DNA of 64,000 bases from Idiomarina piscisalsi (GTDB lineage Bacteria > Pseudomonadota > Gammaproteobacteria > Enterobacterales > Alteromonadaceae): assembly GCF_002211765.1 (NCBI RefSeq), contig NZ_CP022133.1:248001-312000 (forward strand). Reading direction: 5' to 3'. Shown here one piece after another: positions 57,725 through 64,000 of this stretch. Every line of letters begins with the position of its first letter. Position 1 is the first letter of the stretch. The notes below the pieces were generated by a model. The model saw only the letters and a list, made by a program, of their open reading frames with translations, ran no database searches and was not told the DNA's origin. Made by a program: the position numbers and the translations under genes.

Positions 57725-59077
57725 CTAGCGCATTGTAACAAACTCTTCTGCGCTAGTCGGGTGCAGAGCTACGGTTGAGTCTAAGTCAGCTTTCGTAGCG
57801 CCCATTTTCAGTGCAGTGGCAAAGCCCTGTAAAATTTCATCCATGCCTTCGCCAATGCCGTGAATGCCCACCACTTTTTCTTCTTTGCCGTGGCAAACCA
57901 GTTTAAAGTAGCTGAGCGCCCGGTGTGGTGTCACTGCGTTGTACATAGCCGCAAATGACGACTTATACACACTAATGTTCTCTTCACCAAACTTCAGTTT
58001 GGCGTCTTCTTCGCTCAAGCCAACAGTACCAATGGTTGGGTGACTGAACACAACGGTAGGAATATTCTCGTAGTCCATGTGCGCGTTTGGCATGTTGTTA
58101 AACAGGCGTTCTGCTAACTGGCGACCTGCTTTAATCGCGACGGGTGTTAGCGCTGCTGCGCCAGTGTTATCACCGACTGCATAAATGCCTTGCACATTGG
58201 TGTTCTGGAATTTGTCGACTTGAATGAAGCCGTCTTTGTCGAGCTCAACACCGGTGCACTCCAGGTTGATGTTGTCAGTAGAAGGAACGCGGCCAATGGC
58301 CCATACCAGGCAATCCACGCCTTCCATTGTTTTGCCGTTTTCAAAGTGGAGGGTCAGCGTCCCGTCGTCCTGTTTTACGACTTCACGCACCGTTGTTTCG
58401 GTATGAAGTTCAGGGCCGTCCTGCTTCATTCGTTCAAGCAAGCCATCAGTAATGTCTTTGTCAAATGTGCGCAGCGGGCGGTCGCGGCGTACGAGCAAAT
58501 GTGTGTCCGTACCCAGAGCGTGGAAAACACCCGCAATTTCAACGGCGATATAACCAGCGCCTACAACCGCAGCTTTCTTCGGTTGTTCGGTTAACGCAAA
58601 AAAGCCGTCAGAATCGATGCCATGCTCAGCACCCGGGATTTCAGGTATCATCGGGCGGCCGCCGGTCGCAATGGTAATATGTTCGGCAGTAATTTTTTCG
58701 CCATTCACTTCAACCGTTTGGTGGTCAACGAATTTGGCAAAGCCTTCTATGAACTCAACACCATTGCTCTGGAAACCACGATGATAGCCTCCGTGAATAC
58801 GCTCAATGTAGGCTTCCCGGTTTTTCACCATAGTTGCCCAGTCAAAACCCTTTTGTTCCAGGTTAAAACCATAAGAAGGTGAGTACTTAACGGCTTCGGC
58901 AATATGAGCGCCATACCACATGACTTTCTTAGGCACGCAGCCCACGTTTACGCAGGTGCCGCCAACGAACTTTGCTTCAATAACGGCGGCTTTTGCACCA
59001 CGAATGGCGGCACGGTTGGCTGACGCAATACCGCCACTGCCGGCACCTATCGCCAGATAGTCATAATGTTTGCTCAT
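57725..59077 (-). CDS. gor: Glutathione-disulfide reductase
   Basis: 450 residues, equal to E. coli Gor. The FAD motif is [10 protein letters not shown], and the redox disulfide is C42-VNVG-C47 ([13 protein letters not shown]). NADPH binding is at [11 protein letters not shown], followed by [10 protein letters not shown] with arginines that favour NADPH. The C-terminal catalytic His-Glu region is LHPTSAEE. It keeps glutathione reduced. It is monocistronic with terminators on both sides. Confidence 0.97.
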   Translation of the reverse strand: MSKHYDYLAIGAGSGGIASANRAAIRGAKAAVIEAKFVGGTCVNVGCVPKKVMWYGAHIAEAVKYSPSYGFNLEQKGFDWATMVKNREAYIERIHGGYHRGFQSNGVEFIEGFAKFVDHQTVEVNGEKITAEHITIATGGRPMIPEIPGAEHGIDSDGFFALTEQPKKAAVVGAGYIAVEIAGVFHALGTDTHLLVRRDRPLRTFDKDITDGLLERMKQDGPELHTETTVREVVKQDDGTLTLHFENGKTMEGVDCLVWAIGRVPSTDNINLECTGVELDKDGFIQVDKFQNTNVQGIYAVGDNTGAAALTPVAIKAGRQLAERLFNNMPNAHMDYENIPTVVFSHPTIGTVGLSEEDAKLKFGEENISVYKSSFAAMYNAVTPHRALSYFKLVCHGKEEKVVGIHGIGEGMDEILQGFATALKMGATKADLDSTVALHPTSAEEFVTMR

Positions 59078-59127
59078 ACTGCTTAACTCCTGTGCTTAAT
59101 TCAAAAACTGCGCATATCTTGAATAAA

Positions 59128-59160
59128 AACCCCGTATCTTGCAAATAAAGACACGGGGTT
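59128..59160 (-). terminator. Intrinsic terminator of the dipeptidyl peptidase gene
   Basis: On the minus strand, AACCCCGTGTCTT pairs with AAGATACGGGGTT across a seven-base loop and is followed by TTTATT. It lies 56 bases after the peptidase stop and before gor. Confidence 0.85.
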
Positions 59161-59215
59161 GTCATGTTGTTTATACCGATAGCAGTAATCGAAAGATCAG
59201 TTTATAACACCGCTC

Positions 59216-61516
59216 TTAGCGACCACCTGCCGGCAAATTCTCTTTCACGAACTCGGTCATCATGGTGCGCAGGTGTAAGGTGGTGCCTTCACCTTCATAA
59301 ATACCATGAGAGCGGTTCGGGTAGGCGAAAAACTCAAATTGCTTACCGTGCTTAATCAGCTCGTTAACTAAGCGCTCACTGCCCTGGAAGTGAACGTTGT
59401 CGTCACCAGTACCATGCACTAACAATAAGTCACCTTCTAGATTCTCCGCGTGTGTAATCGCCGAGGTTTCTTTGTAACGCTCCGCTGACTCAGGCAATAA
59501 CCCAGAGTATCGCTCCTGATAAATGGTGTCGTACAAGGTTAAGTCGGGCACCGGTGCCAGCGCCATACCCATGTCGTAGGCGTCCGGGTAACGGAACAGC
59601 GCATTCAGGGTTTGTGAACCACCACCGCTGTGCCCCCAGATACCAACGCGACTTTCATCAATAAAGTCCCAGCGCTCCAGCATCTGTTGCAGCGCGTCGT
59701 ACTGGTCGCGTACAGTGACAACACCGAGGTTTTTATAGATAGAACGGCGCCAGTCAAAGCCGCGTGGTGACTTGGTGCCCCGGTTATCAATGGAGGCAAC
59801 AATATAGCCCTGTTGTGTCAGCATGGTGTGCCACAAATACAACGAACCACCCCATTTATTGGCCACAGTCTGCCCCCATGGTTCGCCGTAAACGTAGAAC
59901 AAAATAGGATATTCTTTGCTCGGGTCAAAGTCGGTCGGCTTCATGATGTAGCCATCCAGTTCAAGTCCATCACGTGCTTCAACACGGAAAAACTCAACTG
60001 GCTGTTTCTCGACGTTTTCGACCGCTTTTTGTACGTCATTGTTATCAACGACCGTACGGATAACCTTATGGTCCGGTAGAGAGATCATCTTAGTGACCGG
60101 TACCTGATTGACCGCACTAAAGGTATGTTCTGCGTATTTGGCGTCTTGCGAAATACTGTAGCTGTGCGTCCCGTCCATGTCTGGCGTCAGACGCTCTAAG
60201 CGACCACTGCCGTCTAAGCTGGCGCGGAACAAATAACGCTCTAACGGCGTTTCAGGTGATGCGATAAAGTACACCCAGCCGTCAGCTTCGTTAACACGCA
60301 AAACATCGACAACGTCCCAGTTGCCGCGGGTAATAGCGCTAATGCGACCACTGTCACGGTAAACTCGGTAAATATGACGATAGCCACTGCGCTCACTTAG
60401 CCAGGTAAATTCTTGCCCGTCATTCAGAAAGTGAATGTCGTCGACGTACTCGGCCCACGAGTCAGTACTTTCACGCAATAATTCCTGTGCATCGCCTGAA
60501 TCTATGTCGGTAATGAAAGCCCGGTTAATGTGTTGTTTGCGAGTAAGCTGCTGTATAAGCAGTTGCTCACTATTACCGGCCCATTGCATGCGTACCAAAT
60601 AGTGCTGGCGCGGGTCACCGGGAATATCCATCCACTGTGTTGTACCACCACTGGCCGGCATGACACCAATACGCATAGCGGCGTTGGTTTCACCGACTTT
60701 CGGGTAAGGAAACTCTTTAAGCGTAGGGTACAGTTCGTCGGTGTTATTGATCATGGTAAACACTGGCGTGCCTTCGGTATCGAGCTGCCAATAGGCAATG
60801 TGCTGCCCGTCCGGGCTCCAGCGGAAACCGTCACGCAGGAAGAATTCTTCCTCATTCACCCAGTCGAAAGTGCCATTCACGATGGTGTCGTTGCCATCGT
60901 TTGTCAGTGCTGTAATGCGGAAGCTGTGTAAGTCCTGTACGTAGATGTTGTTCTGCATCACATAAGCGACTTTGGTGCCCTGCGGGTTAAACTTGGCAAA
61001 CTGCAGCGTCGACTCTGGTGCGCTACCGCCGAGCTTTCTCAGTTCATTGTTGTCGCGGTTTAATACCCAGTAATCGCCCAGCGTATGGGTGCGCCATGAG
61101 CGCTTGGTATTGGTAAAAATAAGCACTTTATTGCCATCGTCAGACCAGACGTAATCGGCTATATCCAGTGCTTTATCTTTGCCCTTTGGTGTCAGTTGCT
61201 CAGCGCTGACTAACACGGTGCGTTCGTTAGTCTCCGGATGGTAACGCACAATATCGCGACCGTCGGCTGAGTCAGATTTTTCCAGAGTGGTATAGCCTGA
61301 GCCGTCTTCCAGCCAGCGTGTCGGCGCGGGGCGCTCAACGTTAAAGGTGTCGCTGGCAAAGATTTTTTCATGTGTTAACTGATGACTACCGACAACGTCT
61401 GTTTGCGCGGTGTCGTCGGATGCTTGTTCGCTGTCGAAGCTACTACAAGCACTTAGCGCCATAAAAGCCGCCGCACCAGCGACTAGGCGTAATGTTCGAA
61501 AAGAGGTGTCAGACAT
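59216..61516 (-). CDS. Dipeptidyl peptidase IV (S9B) lipoprotein
   Basis: 766 residues. A lipoprotein signal ends LSAC (C24). The beta-propeller carries the double-glutamate motif WVNEEEFFLRDGF (E222-E224), which binds the peptide N-terminus in DPP IV. The alpha/beta-hydrolase domain has the nucleophile in GHSGGGS (GWSYGG in most homologues), the aspartate in GTGDDNVHFQ and the histidine in NRSHGIYEG. It releases X-Pro/X-Ala dipeptides from peptides, fitting a peptide-feeding marine organism. It is divergent from prlC. Confidence 0.95.
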   Translation of the reverse strand: MSDTSFRTLRLVAGAAAFMALSACSSFDSEQASDDTAQTDVVGSHQLTHEKIFASDTFNVERPAPTRWLEDGSGYTTLEKSDSADGRDIVRYHPETNERTVLVSAEQLTPKGKDKALDIADYVWSDDGNKVLIFTNTKRSWRTHTLGDYWVLNRDNNELRKLGGSAPESTLQFAKFNPQGTKVAYVMQNNIYVQDLHSFRITALTNDGNDTIVNGTFDWVNEEEFFLRDGFRWSPDGQHIAYWQLDTEGTPVFTMINNTDELYPTLKEFPYPKVGETNAAMRIGVMPASGGTTQWMDIPGDPRQHYLVRMQWAGNSEQLLIQQLTRKQHINRAFITDIDSGDAQELLRESTDSWAEYVDDIHFLNDGQEFTWLSERSGYRHIYRVYRDSGRISAITRGNWDVVDVLRVNEADGWVYFIASPETPLERYLFRASLDGSGRLERLTPDMDGTHSYSISQDAKYAEHTFSAVNQVPVTKMISLPDHKVIRTVVDNNDVQKAVENVEKQPVEFFRVEARDGLELDGYIMKPTDFDPSKEYPILFYVYGEPWGQTVANKWGGSLYLWHTMLTQQGYIVASIDNRGTKSPRGFDWRRSIYKNLGVVTVRDQYDALQQMLERWDFIDESRVGIWGHSGGGSQTLNALFRYPDAYDMGMALAPVPDLTLYDTIYQERYSGLLPESAERYKETSAITHAENLEGDLLLVHGTGDDNVHFQGSERLVNELIKHGKQFEFFAYPNRSHGIYEGEGTTLHLRTMMTEFVKENLPAGGR

Positions 61517-61650
61517 GACATTTACCTTTATTCTGAATAATTAACAACGGAATAATACCGTAAATACGAGAAGAAACCATGGGACTCGCTTGAAGACTAG
61601 CGGAAAGTCCCAATATCTACCGTAAGCATTTTGAAAAAATTGAGGTAATA

Positions 61651-63693
61651 ATGAGCCAGAACCCCTTACTTGAACAGGGTCAGCTTCCTGACTTTGAAAG
61701 CATTAAGCCAGAGCATGTAAAACCTGCGGTAGAACAATGTATTAATGATGCGCGACAAACGATTGACGACGTGCTGGCGCGAGAAGACTTCAGCTGGAAC
61801 GGCTTAATTGAACCGTTAACCGACGCCGATGAAAAGTTAGAGCACGTGTGGGCGCCGGTGTCGCATTTAAACTCGGTGGTCAGCACGCCTGAGTTGCGTG
61901 AAGCCCATGACAGCTGCCTGCCGTTGTTGTCTGACTATGCAACTTATGTGGGTCAGCACAAAGGCCTGTTTGATGCCTATGAAACGCTGCGTAACAGTGA
62001 TGAATTTGCCGAACTGACCGAAGCTCAGCAGAAGCTCATTAACGATACCTTGCGTGATTTTCGTTTGTCGGGTGTCGATTTACCTGCGGACAAAAAGAAA
62101 CGCTACGCTGAAATTTCGTCTCGCCTATCTGACTTGTCGTCGACGTTCAGCAACAACTTGCTGGATGCGACTCACGCCTGGACTTGCTTAATTACGGACG
62201 AAAGTCGCTTAGCCGGACTGCCTGAAAGCATTAAAGAAGCGGCGAAAGAAACAGCGGCTGATCAGGAAAAAGAAGGTTGGTTATTTACTCTGGATATTCC
62301 GAGCTACCTACCGGTGATGCTGTATGCCGAAGACAGAGAACTTCGCAAAGACATGTATCAGGCCTTTGTGACGCGGGCTTCTGAAACTGGCCCTAACGGC
62401 GGTAAGTTCGATAACTCTACGGTTATGGATGAGACCCTGGCTTTGCGTCATGAAATGGCAAAGTTGCTTGGCTTTAATGACTTCGCCGAAATGTCATTAG
62501 CGACGAAAATGGCAGAATCACCAGAGCAAGTGCTGGGCTTTGTAAAAGATTTAGCCGACAAATCTATGCTGCAGGCAAAAGAAGAATACGCTGAGGTGGA
62601 AGCTTTTGCCAAAGAGCAGGGCGTCGACAAAATGGAAGCCTGGGACGTGCCGTATTTCAGTGAGCAACTGAAGCAACAGCGTTATTCCATTTCCGATGAG
62701 TTACTGCGTCCGTACTTCCCCGAGCAGCAGGTATTAAACGGCTTATTTGAAGTGGTTAAGCGTTTATTCGGCATGACGGTGAGTGAACAAAAAGACGTGA
62801 AAACCTGGCATGAGAATGTGCGGTTTTTCCGCATTCACGACGCCGACGGTCACTTGCGTGGCAGCTTTTATTTAGACCTGTATGCCCGCCAGGGTAAACG
62901 CGGCGGCGCCTGGATGGCAGACTTTGTTGGGCGGCGGGTTCATGCCAATGGCGAGCTACAAAACCCGGTGGCGTTTTTAACCTGTAACTTCAGCAAACCT
63001 GTGGGCGGTAAGCCTGCGCTCTTTACTCATGACGAAGTACTGACGTTATTCCATGAGTTTGGCCATGGTCTGCACCATATGCTGACGCAGGTCGATACGG
63101 CAGGGCTTTCTGGTATTAACGGTGTTGAGTGGGACGCAGTAGAGCTGCCAAGCCAGTTTTTAGAAAACTGGTGTTGGGAACCTGAAGCGTTAGCGCTTAT
63201 TTCTGGCCACTATGAAACCGGTGAACCATTACCGCAAGAATTACTGGATAAAATGCTGGCGGCGCGTAATTACCAGTCGGCCATGCAAATGATGCGTCAG
63301 TTAGAGTTTTCGCTGTTTGATATGCGCATTCACCACGAGTTTGATGAAAGCAAAGGCGCACGAATCAGCGAGATTTTGAGTGAAGTTCGCGAGCAGACCT
63401 CTGTACGTATTCCGCCGGAGTACAATCGCTTTCAGCACAGCTTTGGTCACATTTTTGCCGGCGGTTATGCTGCGGGTTACTACAGTTACAAATGGGCAGA
63501 AGTGTTGTCGTCGGACGCGTTCGCACGCTTTGAAGAAGAAGGCATTTTCAGTGCCTCCACCGGACGCGACTTCCTGCAAGTGATTTTGGAGCGCGGTGGC
63601 AGCCGTAAAGCCGCTGACTTATTTCAGGAATTCCGTGGTCGAGAGCCCAGCGTGGAACCGCTGTTACGTCATAGTGGCATCAAGGCTACCTAA
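61651..63693 (+). CDS. prlC: Oligopeptidase A
   Basis: 680 residues (E. coli PrlC 680), an M3 zinc metallopeptidase. The motif H468-E-F-G-H472 is followed by the downstream glutamate block (SGINGVEWDAVELPSQFLE). It cleaves short peptides in the cytoplasm, including those from cleaved signal peptides. A TGAGGT site precedes the ATG. It is divergent from the dipeptidyl peptidase; a REP-like hairpin pair follows its stop. Confidence 0.97.
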   Translation: MSQNPLLEQGQLPDFESIKPEHVKPAVEQCINDARQTIDDVLAREDFSWNGLIEPLTDADEKLEHVWAPVSHLNSVVSTPELREAHDSCLPLLSDYATYVGQHKGLFDAYETLRNSDEFAELTEAQQKLINDTLRDFRLSGVDLPADKKKRYAEISSRLSDLSSTFSNNLLDATHAWTCLITDESRLAGLPESIKEAAKETAADQEKEGWLFTLDIPSYLPVMLYAEDRELRKDMYQAFVTRASETGPNGGKFDNSTVMDETLALRHEMAKLLGFNDFAEMSLATKMAESPEQVLGFVKDLADKSMLQAKEEYAEVEAFAKEQGVDKMEAWDVPYFSEQLKQQRYSISDELLRPYFPEQQVLNGLFEVVKRLFGMTVSEQKDVKTWHENVRFFRIHDADGHLRGSFYLDLYARQGKRGGAWMADFVGRRVHANGELQNPVAFLTCNFSKPVGGKPALFTHDEVLTLFHEFGHGLHHMLTQVDTAGLSGINGVEWDAVELPSQFLENWCWEPEALALISGHYETGEPLPQELLDKMLAARNYQSAMQMMRQLEFSLFDMRIHHEFDESKGARISEILSEVREQTSVRIPPEYNRFQHSFGHIFAGGYAAGYYSYKWAEVLSSDAFARFEEEGIFSASTGRDFLQVILERGGSRKAADLFQEFRGREPSVEPLLRHSGIKAT

Positions 63694-63736
63694 CTATTGG
63701 GGCGCTGAGGCTATGAGAGTTCTTCATGAGGACGCC

Positions 63737-63761
63737 GTAGCCTGACGTTATTTACGTCAGG
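63737..63761 (+). repeat. REP-like palindrome 1, with GTAG foot
   Basis: GTAG at 63737-63740 is followed by a CCTGACGT/ACGTCAGG stem with a five-base loop. A GTAG tetranucleotide at the 5' foot of an imperfect or perfect hairpin is the hallmark of REP sequences recognised by RAYT transposases. Confidence 0.65.
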
Positions 63762-63825
63762 TGCGGTATGGCCACTTGTGCCAATGCTCAATAATTGAGA
63801 CTTTCTTTAAAGCCCATAGATCTCA

Positions 63826-63849
63826 CCTGATGCAATAGCATCAGGCTAC
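63826..63849 (-). repeat. REP-like palindrome 2, inverted partner
   Basis: On the minus strand, GTAG (63849-63846) is followed by the CCTGATGC/GCATCAGG stem with a four-base loop. The first nine bases, GTAGCCTGA, are identical to those of copy 1, and the copies face each other 64 bases apart, as in a BIME. Confidence 0.65.
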
Positions 63850-63859
63850 GCCCCTAATG

Positions 63860-64000
63860 TTATGCAGCGGATGCCATGACCAGATTTACAATGCCAACCA
63901 GACCTAAAACAAATAGAATGGTCAAAACAACGCCAATGATGATATAGGCTTTGGGGTTTCCATGTTGAAAGTCGCGATGCCGATTTTTCTCGGTTTGCAC
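63860..64000 (-). CDS. DUF2970-type small membrane protein (partial, 5' end off window)
   Basis: The last 46 residues of a minus-strand frame entering from the right edge. VQTEKNRHRDFQHGNPKAYI is followed by a single hydrophobic helix (IIGVVLTILFVLGLVGIVNLVM) and a stop at 63860. The QTEKNRxRDF element before one membrane helix is typical of the short DUF2970 proteins of gammaproteobacteria, whose function is unknown. Its start is outside the window. Confidence 0.7.
   Translation of the reverse strand: MQTEKNRHRDFQHGNPKAYIIIGVVLTILFVLGLVGIVNLVMASAA

Overview
The window looks like chromosome from a marine gammaproteobacterium of the Alteromonadales, most likely Idiomarina or a close relative. 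This rests on gene order and protein character (rpoZ-spoT and trmH-recG, ubiE-ubiJ-ubiB-tatABCD, a GGDEF gene before hemB, gppA-rhlB/trxA-rho, ubiD-fre, many secreted peptidases and TonB receptors); no rRNA or other phylogenetic marker was available. Coding is dense on both strands. No tRNA, rRNA, CRISPR array or intact insertion sequence was seen.

Layout. 1-965: MFS transporter running off the left edge. 1079-4655: gmk, rpoZ, spoT and ridA (nucleotide and stringent-response genes). 4659-10044: an insertion relative to the E. coli order, with an NhaC antiporter, a three-gene coupled operon (unknown membrane protein, GNAT-like protein, cation diffusion facilitator) and an EAL/HDOD protein. 10139-12913: trmH and recG. 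12956-20893: a long run of ubiquinone genes (ubiE, ubiJ, ubiB), the Tat translocase (tatABC), tatD, a membrane diguanylate cyclase and hemB. 20897-27220: Ppx/GppA phosphatase and rhlB, divergent from trxA, rho, ubiD and fre.

27266-32237 is a thiamine uptake locus: a TPP riboswitch, a TonB receptor, a PnuT-like permease, a thiamine-kinase-like gene and a frameshifted MFS gene. The riboswitch sequence contains mutually exclusive pairings that would open or hide the receptor ribosome binding site. 32260-35087: a small membrane protein and a second TonB receptor with an FNR-like box between them. 35141-38759: a compact four-gene cluster (receiver-only regulator, YaiO-type outer membrane protein, membrane-anchored HEAT-repeat protein, processive GT2 glycosyltransferase) that looks like a minimal, poorly described exopolysaccharide system. 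38927-47722: Dps, trhO, a TauE/SafE protein, a CNNM/CBS protein, a YqaA-like protein, hemH, an aspartic protease, a chemoreceptor and a peroxiredoxin.

47860-55945: a second diguanylate cyclase, gdhA, a frameshifted serine hydrolase, a large M16 metallopeptidase lipoprotein and a LysR regulator. 56027-57715 is the most accessory-looking stretch: a secreted protein of unknown function, a truncated ynfA relic and a hicAB toxin-antitoxin module flanked by three copies of one palindromic operator-like motif. 57725-64000: gor, a dipeptidyl peptidase IV lipoprotein, prlC, an inverted pair of REP-like hairpins with GTAG feet, and the end of a DUF2970 gene.
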